A stretch of DNA of 64,000 bases from Nocardiopsis flavescens (GTDB lineage Bacteria > Actinomycetota > Actinomycetes > Streptosporangiales > Streptosporangiaceae): contig NZ_FQZK01000014.1 of assembly GCF_900141985.1 (NCBI RefSeq), forward strand, positions 105,319 through 169,318, given 5' to 3'. The translations under genes were made by a program, and so were the position numbers. Positions within the stretch are counted from its first letter, which is position 1. Each line of letters begins with the position of its first letter. This document shows, piece after piece, positions 38,178-46,949 of this stretch. The notes beneath the pieces were generated by a model. That model had not been told where the DNA came from. It was given only the letters and a program-made list of their open reading frames with translations, and ran no database searches.

Positions 38178-39383
38178 TCACGCGCACCGCCCCCAGCGGT
38201 CCAAGGCCCGCAGCGGCGGCACCCGGTCGATGACGGCGGAGAAGCTCGTGACCTCGCTGGCCAGCGTCAGGGCGACCACCCCGCCCAGCAGCGCCAGCCG
38301 CACCCGCCGGGGGGCGCGGGCCGCGGCGGCGGCGCACAGCGCCGCGCCCAGGGCGTTGGCGCCCGCGTCGCCGAGCATGGAGCGCTCGGCCAGGTCGTCG
38401 GGGAGCAGCGCGGCGCAGGCGCCGACGGTGGGCGCCAGCAGCGGGGCCGCCGGGGAGGCCAGGCCCGGCAGCGCGGCCAGCAGCCCGACCTTGACGGCGC
38501 GGCCCGGGCGCAGGTCGAACAGGTTGACCAGGTTGGCCCCGGCGGCGATGAGCGCCCCGTCCACCAGGGTGTCCAGCGGGCCGCGCCGCAGCAGGGCGGC
38601 GGCGGCCAGCCCGGTCGCGCCGATGCCCGCCATCTTCACCGCCCCGGTGGTCACCCGGCCCCGGGCCAGGGCACCGAGGTGGCCGCGCAGGCCGCGGGAC
38701 CCGGCCGAGCCGGCGAGGTCGTCGTAGGCGCCGAACCCCGCGGCCCCGGCGGCGGCCAGCGCCGTGGCCGCCCGCGCACGCGGGTCCGGGCCGGGGGTGA
38801 GCAGGCTCGCCGCGCACACCCCGTAGGCCAGCGCGGGGCCCTCCTGGAGGGTCACCCGGCGGCCGCGGAAGTTGGTGCGCCACCACGCCCCCGCCCGCGA
38901 GGGGTCCGACACCGGCGCGGGGGCGGGATCCGCCGTGTCCCGGGGGCCGGACGCGTCCGGGTCCGGGTCGGGATCCGGGGGCGGCGCGGGGGCGCCGGAA
39001 CCGCGCGGGGGACCGAAGAGCAGGTCGGCCGCGCCGGTGGCGGCCCGGCCCCGTGCGCCCGCGGAGCCCGGGCCGGCGGCGCCGCACGCGGCGGGGGCGC
39101 CGGGGCCGCCGGCGGCCCCGAAGAGCAGGTCGGCCGCGACCGGGGAGGCCGCGACCGGCCGGGCCGCCCGCGGCGCCGTGGAGGGCCCGGCGGCCGGCCG
39201 GCCGCCGGGCTCGGCCCGGGGGCCGGGCACCCGTACAGGGCGCACGTCGGGGGTGGCGCGGGTGAGCAGGGTGTAGGCGGCGCGGGCGGCCACCGCCGCC
39301 ACCGCGGCGCCGACCACCCCCTGCACCGCCGGGGTCGGGACCGCGCGGCGGCCGGTGCCCGCGATCCGGGAGGCGAAGCCCAT
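38178..39383 (-). CDS. MraY/WecA-like polyprenyl-phosphate glycosyl-1-phosphate transferase, with insert
   Basis: 401 residues from the ATG at 39383 (TGATG overlap with the MctB stop; GGAGG seven bases upstream). GAYDDLAGS, GLRGHLGALARGRVTTGAVKMAGIG, ANLVNLFDLRPGRA and LGDAGAN are counterparts of the metal and prenyl-phosphate motifs of MraY/WecA enzymes. An Ala/Pro/Gly-rich stretch (about residues 45-165) splits the first helix from the core and carries two ADLLFG repeats. The number of membrane spans is lower than in true MraY, so activity is uncertain. Confidence 0.75.
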   Translation of the reverse strand: MGFASRIAGTGRRAVPTPAVQGVVGAAVAAVAARAAYTLLTRATPDVRPVRVPGPRAEPGGRPAAGPSTAPRAARPVAASPVAADLLFGAAGGPGAPAACGAAGPGSAGARGRAATGAADLLFGPPRGSGAPAPPPDPDPDPDASGPRDTADPAPAPVSDPSRAGAWWRTNFRGRRVTLQEGPALAYGVCAASLLTPGPDPRARAATALAAAGAAGFGAYDDLAGSAGSRGLRGHLGALARGRVTTGAVKMAGIGATGLAAAALLRRGPLDTLVDGALIAAGANLVNLFDLRPGRAVKVGLLAALPGLASPAAPLLAPTVGACAALLPDDLAERSMLGDAGANALGAALCAAAAARAPRRVRLALLGGVVALTLASEVTSFSAVIDRVPPLRALDRWGRCA

Positions 39384-40453
39384 CACTCGCCCTCCCGGGA
39401 GGCGCGGCGGGCCTCGTCCCCGCCCGGCGACGGGGAGGGCGAGGGCGACGGCGAGGCCGACTCCCGGGGCTCGGGCAGCGGGTCCGGCATGAACCCGCGC
39501 ACCCCCTCCCCCACCCCGTAGGCACCGCCGTCGCCGCCGATGTCCTCGGCCAGCGCCAGCACCGCGACGATGTCGCCCATCGGGCGCCCCGCCATGTCCA
39601 CGGTCGCGAAGACCGCCTCCTCGGCGCGGGCCCGGGCGAGCATGCCGTGCCCGCGCGAGGACGGCACGTCCCCCGCCAGCACCAACCCCTCGACGCGGCC
39701 GTGCAGGGCCGCCGTGAACGCCGCCAGCACCGTGTTCACCGCCTCGCGGTCCTCGTGTCCGGCCTGCTCGGCCGAGGCGGGGGCGAGCACCACCGCGGCG
39801 TCCACCGTCCCGGCGGGGTCGCCGTGCACCGAGACCAGGCCCCCCTCGACGAACGTGGCCAGTGTCGCGGCCGGGTCGTGCCCGTCCTTCTCGTCCTTGT
39901 CGTCCTTCTCACCGTCGCCCTCGCCGTCCCCGTCGGCGTCGGTGTCGCGTTCGGGCCCGCGGGCCAGGGCGCGGCCGATCTCGGTGCCCGCCTTCTCGTA
40001 GGTCCCCACGCCCTCCAGCCCGCCCGGGTCGGCGGACACCTGGAGGGACAGCTCGTCGACGAACGCGGTGTTGGCCGGGTCGACGAACTCGGACCGGACC
40101 TCGACCCGGCCGGCGACCGAACCCCCGGCCTCCTCGATCCGGTCGCCCAGGGCGGCCGCGGTGTCGGCGTCGGCCCCCGGCGCCTGCACCAGGACCACGT
40201 CCAGGTCGCGGAGCCGGTCGTGCAGCAGGTCCTCGGCCGCGGCGTCGGCGAGCTGGTCGCCCCCGGCGTTGACCCGGTCGGCGACGTCGCGCTCGGTGCG
40301 CAGGTCCTCGGTCTGGCCCCGCAGGTCGGCGGTCTCGTTCTGCAAGGTGTTGAGCAGGGGGTCCTGGAGCATGGTGGTGCCCAGGACGAGCCCCACCGTC
40401 AGCGCCAGGAACACCGCGATGATGGATACCAGGTGGTAGCGGAAATCGATCAC
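39383..40453 (-). CDS. mctB: copper transporter MctB-like membrane-anchored protein
   Basis: 356 residues from the GTG at 40453 (GTGA overlap with the SteA stop). One N-terminal membrane helix (FRYHLVSIIAVFLALTVGLVL split, about residues 4-25), then a coiled coil (LQNETADLRGQTEDLRTERD region), and a long periplasmic-side domain. An acidic low-complexity insert (DTDADGDGEGDGEKDDKDEK, about residue 190) and an SPSPSPSP tail are unusual. In Mycobacterium the homologue (Rv1698) follows the SteA gene; a role in copper tolerance and channel-like activity was proposed. Confidence 0.82.
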   Translation of the reverse strand: MIDFRYHLVSIIAVFLALTVGLVLGTTMLQDPLLNTLQNETADLRGQTEDLRTERDVADRVNAGGDQLADAAAEDLLHDRLRDLDVVLVQAPGADADTAAALGDRIEEAGGSVAGRVEVRSEFVDPANTAFVDELSLQVSADPGGLEGVGTYEKAGTEIGRALARGPERDTDADGDGEGDGEKDDKDEKDGHDPAATLATFVEGGLVSVHGDPAGTVDAAVVLAPASAEQAGHEDREAVNTVLAAFTAALHGRVEGLVLAGDVPSSRGHGMLARARAEEAVFATVDMAGRPMGDIVAVLALAEDIGGDGGAYGVGEGVRGFMPDPLPEPRESASPSPSPSPSPGGDEARRASREGE

Positions 40454-41664
40454 GTGAACAGCCCCGTCAGCCAGTAGGTGAAGGCGTCCCAGCGCGCCGC
40501 GAGGAACGTGAGGTAGACCTGCCCGGCCGGTGAGCTGTAGGCGGCGACCACGATCGTGAGCAGGCAGGCCGCGACCAGCCCGAGCAGCGCCCACGGGGAG
40601 ATCCGCGAGCGGTACAGGCGGCTCACGCCCTTGGCGTCCACGAGCTTGCCGCCCACCCGGAGCCGGGTGAGGAAGGTGCTGGCCATGCCCGAGCGGCCCT
40701 TGTCCAGGAACTCCTCCAGGGTGGCGTGCGTGCCCACCGCCACGATGAGGGAGGCCCCGGACCCGTCCGCGAGCATCATCGCCACGTCCTCGCTGGTGCC
40801 GGTCGCGGGGAAGACCACGGCCGGGTACCCCAGGTCGGTCAGGCGCCGGAGCCCGGGGGCCCGGCCGTCCCGGTAGGCGTGCACGACCAGCTCGGCGCCG
40901 CTGGCCAGCGCACGGTCCGACACCGAGTCGAAGTCGCCGACGATGATGTCGGGCCGGTACCCGGCCTCCATCACCGCGTCGGCGCCGCCGTCCACGGCGA
41001 TGATCACCGGCCGGAACTCGCGGATGTAGGGCCGCAGCGCGGCGATGTCCTCCCGGTAGTGGTAGCCGCGCACGACGATCAGGACGTGGCGGCCCTCCAT
41101 GGCGGTGGAGATCTCCGGGATGCCGATGCCGTCCAGCAGCAGGTCCCGCTCGTGCTGGAGGTAGGCCATGGTGTTGGCGGCGAACGCCTCCAGCTGGGTG
41201 GCCAGCCCGGCGCGGGCCTCGGCCATGGCGGCGGCGACCGTCTCGGGGGTCTGCTCGGTGCCGCGGGCCACCGGCTCCGTGCCCCGGTAGAGCACGCCGC
41301 CGTCCAGGCGCAGCCGCTCGCCGTCGTGCACCCGGGTGAACACCTCGGGGTCGACGTCGTCGACCAGTGGGATGCCCGCCCCCGTGATCAGCTCCGGGCC
41401 CTGGTTGGGGTAGCGGCCCGAGATGCTCCGGGCGACGTTGACGACCGCCGACACCCCGCACCCGACCAGCGCCTCGGCGCTGACGCGGTCCAGGTCGACG
41501 TGGTCGATGACCGCGATGTCGCCGGGGCGCAGGCGCTTGGTCAGGTTCTTGGTGCGCCGGTCCGAGCGCACGGGAGCGACCAGCCCGGTGGGAGAGTCCG
41601 CCCGGGTTCGGCGGAACCGCATGACTGTGGCGCTGAGCGCATCCGATACCTTCATCGCTGGCAT
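40450..41664 (-). CDS. steA: SteA-type cytokinetic-ring protein (thiamin pyrophosphokinase-like fold)
   Basis: 404 residues from the ATG at 41664; ATG at 41655 is possible, and neither has a clear ribosome-binding site. A central thiamin pyrophosphokinase-like domain (VDGGADAVMEAGYRPDIIVGDFDSVSD) and two C-terminal hydrophobic stretches near the end (ALLGLVAACLLTIVVAAYSS). Family known in mycobacteria and corynebacteria as SteA, which works with SteB at the division site. Here the partner gene is MctB-like. Confidence 0.85.
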   Translation of the reverse strand: MPAMKVSDALSATVMRFRRTRADSPTGLVAPVRSDRRTKNLTKRLRPGDIAVIDHVDLDRVSAEALVGCGVSAVVNVARSISGRYPNQGPELITGAGIPLVDDVDPEVFTRVHDGERLRLDGGVLYRGTEPVARGTEQTPETVAAAMAEARAGLATQLEAFAANTMAYLQHERDLLLDGIGIPEISTAMEGRHVLIVVRGYHYREDIAALRPYIREFRPVIIAVDGGADAVMEAGYRPDIIVGDFDSVSDRALASGAELVVHAYRDGRAPGLRRLTDLGYPAVVFPATGTSEDVAMMLADGSGASLIVAVGTHATLEEFLDKGRSGMASTFLTRLRVGGKLVDAKGVSRLYRSRISPWALLGLVAACLLTIVVAAYSSPAGQVYLTFLAARWDAFTYWLTGLFT

Positions 41665-41812
41665 ACTGTCAGAACGCGCCTACGCAGAGTAATAAAAGCG
41701 TGGCGGTCGGCGTGTTCGGTCCACGGGCGCCCGAAGACGCCGCGTCCGGGCACCTACCCGACTCGGGGCGACTCACCCCTCACCGATCACGGAGGTCCCG
41801 CCGGCACCACCC

Positions 41813-43522
41813 TCACACCGCCGGGTACGCACGCTCCGGATCGGCGTTGACCAGCAGTTCCTCGGCGTGCGCACGGCCCAGCTCGGAGTCCTCCAGACCC
41901 GCGAGCATCCGCGACAGCTCACGCACCCGACCGTCCCGGTCCAGGCGGACCACCCCGCTCTCGGTCACCAGGCCGTCGGTGGACTTCTCCACCACCAGGT
42001 GGGCGTCGGCGAACGCCGCCACCTGCGGCAGGTGGGTGACCACGATCACCTGGGAGCGCCGCGCCAGGCGCGCCAGCCTGCGGCCGATCTCCACCGCCGC
42101 CTTGCCGCCCACACCCGCGTCGACCTCGTCGAACACGAACGTGGGAACCGGGTCGGCGCCCGCGAACACCACCTCGATCGCCAGCATCACCCGGGACAGC
42201 TCACCGCCCGAGGCGCCCTTGTGCAGCGCCAGCGGCCGGGCGCTGGGGTGGGGCGCCAGCAGCAGTTCCACGTCGTCGCGCCCGTGGGAGCCGAACTCCT
42301 CCCCCGTGGTGATCCGCACGCTCACCCGCGCGTGCGGCATCGCCAGCGCCGTCAGCTCCTCGGTGACCGCCGCGCCGAACCGCTCGGCCGCCTCGGTGCG
42401 GATCCGGGTGAGCTCGCCCGCCCAGCGGTCCATCCGCCCGTACAGCTCCTCGGCCTCGGCCCGCAGCTCCTCGATGCGCTCGTCGTCGCCCTCCAGGGAG
42501 GAGAGCCGCTTGGCCGCGTCCTGGGCCCACCCCAGGATGTCGTCGGCGGTCGGCCCGTACTTGCGCGACAGCGACGTCAGCAGCGCGCGGCGCTCCTGCA
42601 CGTGCGCCAGCCGGGCCGGGTCGGCGTCCACCGACTCGGCGTAGGACGCCAGCTCCGTGGCGGCGTCGGTCAGGATGTAGGAGGCCTCGTCCAGCCGGTC
42701 GCCGATGGCCGCCAGCGCGGGGTCGTGCTCGCGCACCGCCGCCACCGCCTGGCGGGCCGCCGACAGCAGCGCCGACACGTCGACCTCCACGTCGGAGGCC
42801 GGGTCCCCGGCCAGCGCCTCGTGGGCGGTGGTCGCGGCCATGCGCAGCCCGTCGGCGTGCGCCAGCCGGGTCTCCTCCTCCAGGAGTTCGGCGTCCTCGC
42901 CCGGGACCGGTTCGGCCGCGCCGATCTCCTCGACCCCGAACCGGAGCATGTCGGCCTCCTGGGCGCGCTCGCGCGCCCGCTCCGTCAGCTCCGTCAGCTC
43001 CTCGGACACCTCGCGGTGGCGCCGGTGCGCCACCGCGTACTGCTTGAGCGCCTTGGTCAGCTCCTCGCCCGCGAACCTGTCCAGCGACCCGCGCTGGCGG
43101 TCGGTGCGCAGCAGCCGCTGCTGGTCGGACTGGCCGTGCACGGCCACGAGGTCGTCGGCCAGGTAGGCCAGCAGGCTCACCGGCGCCGACCGGCCGCCCA
43201 GCGTGGCACGGGAGCGGCCCTCGGCCGACACCGTGCGCGCCAGAATCAGCACGTCCTCGTCCAGCTCGCCGCCGGCCTCGGCCACCCGCTCGGCCACCCG
43301 GCCCCCGCCGGGCACCGACAGGCGGCCCTCGACCAGGGCCCGGTCGGCCCCGGGGCGCACCCGCTGGGGGTCGGCGCGACCGCCGAAGAGCAGCCCCAGC
43401 CCGGTGACGACCATGGTCTTACCTGCGCCGGTCTCACCGGTGACGACGGTCAGCCCCGGTGACAGTTCCAACACGGCGTCCTCGATGACCCCGAGTCCCT
43501 GGATGCGGACTTCTTCGAGCAC
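41813..43522 (-). CDS. recN: DNA repair protein RecN
   Basis: 569 residues from the GTG at 43522 (AGGAG eight bases upstream, VLEEVRIQGLGVIEDAV). SMC-like ATPase: Walker A GETGAGKT (about 30-37), long central coiled coil with HGQSDQQRLL, C-terminal signature KGASGGELSRVMLA and Walker B TFVFDEVDAGVGG. Acts early in double-strand break repair. No SOS box was seen upstream. Confidence 0.95.
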   Translation of the reverse strand: MLEEVRIQGLGVIEDAVLELSPGLTVVTGETGAGKTMVVTGLGLLFGGRADPQRVRPGADRALVEGRLSVPGGGRVAERVAEAGGELDEDVLILARTVSAEGRSRATLGGRSAPVSLLAYLADDLVAVHGQSDQQRLLRTDRQRGSLDRFAGEELTKALKQYAVAHRRHREVSEELTELTERARERAQEADMLRFGVEEIGAAEPVPGEDAELLEEETRLAHADGLRMAATTAHEALAGDPASDVEVDVSALLSAARQAVAAVREHDPALAAIGDRLDEASYILTDAATELASYAESVDADPARLAHVQERRALLTSLSRKYGPTADDILGWAQDAAKRLSSLEGDDERIEELRAEAEELYGRMDRWAGELTRIRTEAAERFGAAVTEELTALAMPHARVSVRITTGEEFGSHGRDDVELLLAPHPSARPLALHKGASGGELSRVMLAIEVVFAGADPVPTFVFDEVDAGVGGKAAVEIGRRLARLARRSQVIVVTHLPQVAAFADAHLVVEKSTDGLVTESGVVRLDRDGRVRELSRMLAGLEDSELGRAHAEELLVNADPERAYPAV

Positions 43523-43570
43523 CGAACCCTCTCCTGATCGTCGGCCCCACTTGTCTTGGCGTTCTCCCGC

Positions 43571-43612
43571 GCGCCCCCTGCCGGGGCGCCGCACCCGCGG
43601 ACCGCGGGTGCG
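43571..43612 (-). terminator. double hairpin after nadK
   Basis: GCGCCCC/GGGGCGC (43571-43589) and CGCACCCGCGG with its complement (43590-43612) form two adjacent stems between the nadK stop and recN. Confidence 0.55.
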
Positions 43613-43619
43613 GGCGCGG

Positions 43620-44552
43620 TCAGTGGCCCTGCTCCCGGCGGCCGCGCCAGCCCGCCACGGGGAGCCCGAACTTGGCCACCAGCCGGTCGGTGAACGGGGC
43701 CCGGTGCAACCGGGCCAACCTGACCGGCGTATCGGCACGGGTGATCTCGATCCGTGCCCCGGCGGGCAATTCGACCATACGCCGTCCATCGCACCAGAGC
43801 ACGCCCGGCGCCGTGTCCGGCATGATCTCCAGCGCGACCGTGGCGTGGGGCCCCACCACCAGCGGCCGGGCGAACAGCGCGTGCGCGCTCAAAGGCACCA
43901 CCAGCAGGGCTTCCACGTCCGGCCACACCACCGGGCCGCCCGCGGAGAAGGCGTGCGCGGTCGACCCCGTCGGAGTGGCGCACACCACTCCGTCGGCCGC
44001 CCACCGCGACAGCGGGCGCCCGTCGATCTCCAGGACCGCCTCCACGATCCGCCGCGACTCGCCCTTCTCCAGCGTGGCGTCGTTGAGCGCCCACGTGCGC
44101 ACCGTCGGGACCCCGTCGGCGCGGCCGCCGTTGAACACGGCCACGTCCAGGGTCATCCGCTCCTCGACGTCGTAGTTGTGCTCCACGACGCTGCGCACGG
44201 TCGCGCCCAGGTCCTCGCGCTCGGCCTCGGCCAGGAACCCGACGTGCCCCAGGTTGACGCCCAGCAGGGGGGCGCCCGCGGGCCGGGCCAGCTCGGCCGC
44301 CCGCAGCAGGGTGCCGTCCCCGCCCAGCACCATGACCAGCTCCACGCCCTGGGCCGCCGCGTCGGGTCCGACGACCTCGATCGGGGACAGGACGCAGCCC
44401 GCCTCGGCGAGCTCGTCCACCTCCTCCTTGAGCATGCGCACGGTCATCCCGGCGCCGCTCAGGCTCTCGTGGACCAGGCGGGCGCTGCGCACCGCCGCGG
44501 GCCGACCGGTGTGGGCCAGCAGGAGAACGCTGCGTCCGCCGGTCCTGGTCAT
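43620..44552 (-). CDS. nadK: NAD kinase
   Basis: 310 residues. Phosphorylates NAD+ to NADP+. LGGDGTLLRAAE (about residues 75-86) holds the GGDG motif, WALNDATLEKG and ATPTGSTAHAFSAGGPVV are the substrate and catalytic loops. The order tlyA-nadK-recN is conserved in actinobacteria. Confidence 0.96.
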   Translation of the reverse strand: MTRTGGRSVLLLAHTGRPAAVRSARLVHESLSGAGMTVRMLKEEVDELAEAGCVLSPIEVVGPDAAAQGVELVMVLGGDGTLLRAAELARPAGAPLLGVNLGHVGFLAEAEREDLGATVRSVVEHNYDVEERMTLDVAVFNGGRADGVPTVRTWALNDATLEKGESRRIVEAVLEIDGRPLSRWAADGVVCATPTGSTAHAFSAGGPVVWPDVEALLVVPLSAHALFARPLVVGPHATVALEIMPDTAPGVLWCDGRRMVELPAGARIEITRADTPVRLARLHRAPFTDRLVAKFGLPVAGWRGRREQGH

Positions 44553-44667
44553 CGTCGTCCCCTTACGTCCACCGCCCCCGCGGGGGAGGTTCGAATGCGG
44601 GCCGGGGAGCCTGTGCGCCCACCCGGCCGGGTCACGTTACCGGACTCCTGCGACAGGGTGCCACGCC

Positions 44668-45468
44668 CTAACGGGGCCCCTCCGCCACCGCCCGCTCCAG
44701 CCGCTCCGGGTCCAGGGCCGCGGCCCCCGAGCGCAGCCACAGGAAGTACTCGACGTTGCCCGAGGGGCCGGGCAGGGGGCTGGCCGCCACGTCGACCGTG
44801 CCCAGCCCCAGGGTGAGCGCGTGGGCGGCCACGTCGGCCACCGCCTCGGCGCGCAGGCCCGGCTCGCGCACGACACCGCCGGCGCCGACGCGGTTCTTGC
44901 CCACCTCGAACTGGGGCTTGACCATCATGGCGAAGTCCGCGTCCGGGGAGACCGCGCCCTGGAGCGGGCCCAGCACCAGCTTCAGGGAGATGAACGACAG
45001 GTCGCCCACCACCAGGTCCGGCCGGGGCTCCCCGACCATCTCGGGGGTGAGCTCGCGGACGTTGACCCGCTCCATGACCCGCACCCGGTCGTTGCTGCGC
45101 AGCGACCACGCCAGCTGGCCGTAGCCCACGTCCACGGCGGTCACGTGCGCCGCCCCGCGGCGCAGCAGGACGTCGGTGAACCCGCCGGTGGAGGCGCCCG
45201 CGTCCAGGGCGCGCCGGTCGGCGACGTCCAGGGCGAACGCGTCCAGGGCGCCGATGAGCTTGTGCGCCCCGCGGGACACGTAGGGCGGCTCGTCGGAGGG
45301 CGCCCGCACCACGATGGGCTGGTCCTGTCCGACCTGGGTGGCGGCCTTGGAGGCGACGATCCCGGCCACCTTCACGAATCCGCCCTCGATGATCTCGGCC
45401 GCGTGGCCGCGTGAGCGTGCGTGCCCGCGGCGGACCAGTTCCGCGTCGAGCCGAGTACGTTTTGCCAT
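44668..45468 (-). CDS. tlyA: TlyA rRNA 2'-O-methyltransferase
   Basis: 266 residues from the ATG at 45468 with AGGTGA close upstream; an in-frame GTG at 45474 abuts the preceding stop. N-terminal S4 RNA-binding domain (RLDAELVRRGHARSRGHA..I, about 5-65) and a Rossmann methyltransferase domain with LDAGASTGGFTDVLL. In mycobacteria TlyA methylates 16S and 23S rRNA, which makes ribosomes sensitive to capreomycin. Confidence 0.95.
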   Translation of the reverse strand: MAKRTRLDAELVRRGHARSRGHAAEIIEGGFVKVAGIVASKAATQVGQDQPIVVRAPSDEPPYVSRGAHKLIGALDAFALDVADRRALDAGASTGGFTDVLLRRGAAHVTAVDVGYGQLAWSLRSNDRVRVMERVNVRELTPEMVGEPRPDLVVGDLSFISLKLVLGPLQGAVSPDADFAMMVKPQFEVGKNRVGAGGVVREPGLRAEAVADVAAHALTLGLGTVDVAASPLPGPSGNVEYFLWLRSGAAALDPERLERAVAEGPR

Positions 45469-45474
45469 GGTCAC

Positions 45475-45663
45475 CTACGATACCGGCGGTCGCTGCGCCG
45501 GGTCCTGGTCCAGGGCCCCCAGCACCGCGGACAGCTCGCGGTGCAGGGAGTCGAACACCTCCACGTGCCCGGCGGTGGGCAGGCCCGCCAGCCCGGCCAG
45601 CCGCTCCCGGGTGCCCTCCAGGGTCCGGGCGGCCAGCTCCTCGGCCTGTTCCTTGGGATCCAC
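45475..45663 (-). CDS. small conserved hypothetical protein, 62 aa
   Basis: GTG with GGAGG four bases upstream. Mostly alpha-helical and acidic (EQAEELAARTLEGTRERL), without cysteines or membrane segments. It ends 6 bases before the tlyA ATG, in the position of Rv1693 of mycobacteria. Function unknown. Confidence 0.75.
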   Translation of the reverse strand: MDPKEQAEELAARTLEGTRERLAGLAGLPTAGHVEVFDSLHRELSAVLGALDQDPAQRPPVS

Positions 45664-45712
45664 GGCCCCTCCCGATGTCGACGGTCCGCGACGACCCTAC
45701 GCCGCCGCGGCC

Positions 45713-46366
45713 CTACTTCTTGGTGGCACTGCGCGCCTTTGTGGCCCTCTTGGCCGAACCCGTACGCGAGCGGGTGCCCTTGGCGGCGGGCTTGGCCGCC
45801 GTCGTCTTGGCCGGCGTGCCCCCGGCGGGAGCCTGCGCGGCGTCGGCGTCCGGCTCGGGCGCCCCGCGGCCCGGCGCCGCAGCGTCCGCCTCCGCGACGG
45901 GCGGCTTCTCCGCGACGGCGCCTACGGCGGGCGCGGCCGGGACGGCGGCGGCCGGCACCTCCTCGACCTCCACCTCCCGCACCTCCACGGCCGGGACCGC
46001 GGGCGACCACTCCCGGCCCTGCCGGGCCGCCAGCCGCCGCTCCAGCTCCACCACGCGGCGCACCAGCCGCTCGTGCTCGGAGCGCGGCACCACGTCCATG
46101 CGCTCCAGGCGGTGCTCGACCTCCGCGCGCACCAGCTCCGCCAGCGCCTCCCGGTTGGCGCGGCTGGTCTCCAGCAGCTCCCCGGCCAGCGCCTGGATGG
46201 ACGGGCCCACCCGCGGCGGCGTCCCGCCGGGCTCGGGCTCCGACGCGGGCGCGGCCGGGCCGCCCGCCCGCAGCAGGACCTTGGCCGCGGCCACCGCCTC
46301 CTTGCGGGACAGCTCGGTGAGGCCACTGGCGGCATCGAGATACGTGCGCACCGCGTCGACGACCAT
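45713..46366 (-). CDS. helical protein with Lys/Ala-rich tail
   Basis: 217 residues from the ATG at 46366 with AAGGAG ten bases upstream. An N-terminal helical domain (VDAVRTYLDAASGLTELSRKEAV) and a coiled coil (about 70-120, with ELVRAEVEHRLERMD), then a proline/alanine-rich linker and a basic AKTTAAKPAAKGTRSR tail. The layout recalls phasin-like or histone H1-like tail proteins. I do not recognise a specific family; DNA or surface-glycan binding by the tail is a guess. Confidence 0.7.
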   Translation of the reverse strand: MVVDAVRTYLDAASGLTELSRKEAVAAAKVLLRAGGPAAPASEPEPGGTPPRVGPSIQALAGELLETSRANREALAELVRAEVEHRLERMDVVPRSEHERLVRRVVELERRLAARQGREWSPAVPAVEVREVEVEEVPAAAVPAAPAVGAVAEKPPVAEADAAAPGRGAPEPDADAAQAPAGGTPAKTTAAKPAAKGTRSRTGSAKRATKARSATKK

Positions 46367-46578
46367 GATTCGCGTACTCCTTGACGGACCGGAAGACAAG
46401 CAGGGGAAACGGCACCGGGTAGCGGGAGGGGTGCCGTGCGACGGGGGGTTGCGCGTTCAACGCTACCCGGGGCGCGCCGCCCCCGGCACGCGAAACCGGG
46501 AGGTGGTCCCGTTCGTCCCTTTGGCGGAACCGGCGCCGCGGCCCGCCGCGCCCGCCCCGCGTACGGCATCATGTGGCC

Positions 46579-46929
46579 ATGAACAGCATCGACGCATGCC
46601 TCGAAGGCATCGCGAAGGTCAACGAGCGCATCCTCGCCGAACCCGAGTCCGGGCGGCGCAGGGTCATCCGCGAACGCTCCGTCAGCGTGCTCGTGCCCGA
46701 CCTGGCGACCGCCTTCGACATGCGCCTGACCGTCGACGGGCTCACCGGCGTCACCCCCCGGCCCGAGAACGACCCGGCCCCCGAACCCCAGGTACGCGTC
46801 ACCGTGAACAGCACCGACCTCGTCGACATCGCCGAGGGCCGCCTCGATCCGGCCCGGGCGCTCCTCACCCGGCGCGTCAAGGTGAAAGCGAGCGCGGGGG
46901 ACCTCCTGCGCCTGCGCCGGCTCCTGTGA
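46579..46929 (+). CDS. SCP2-like sterol/lipid-binding protein
   Basis: 116 residues from the ATG at 46579. The sequence SVLVPDLATAFDMRLTVDG and RVTVNSTDLVDIAEGRLDPARAL follow the pattern of small SCP2-domain proteins, in which the last segment lines a lipid-binding tunnel. Divergent from the tail-protein gene and 20 bases ahead of the DUF1015 gene. Ligand unknown. Confidence 0.65.
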   Translation: MNSIDACLEGIAKVNERILAEPESGRRRVIRERSVSVLVPDLATAFDMRLTVDGLTGVTPRPENDPAPEPQVRVTVNSTDLVDIAEGRLDPARALLTRRVKVKASAGDLLRLRRLL

Positions 46930-46949
46930 CCGGACGGTACCTTGCTGGG

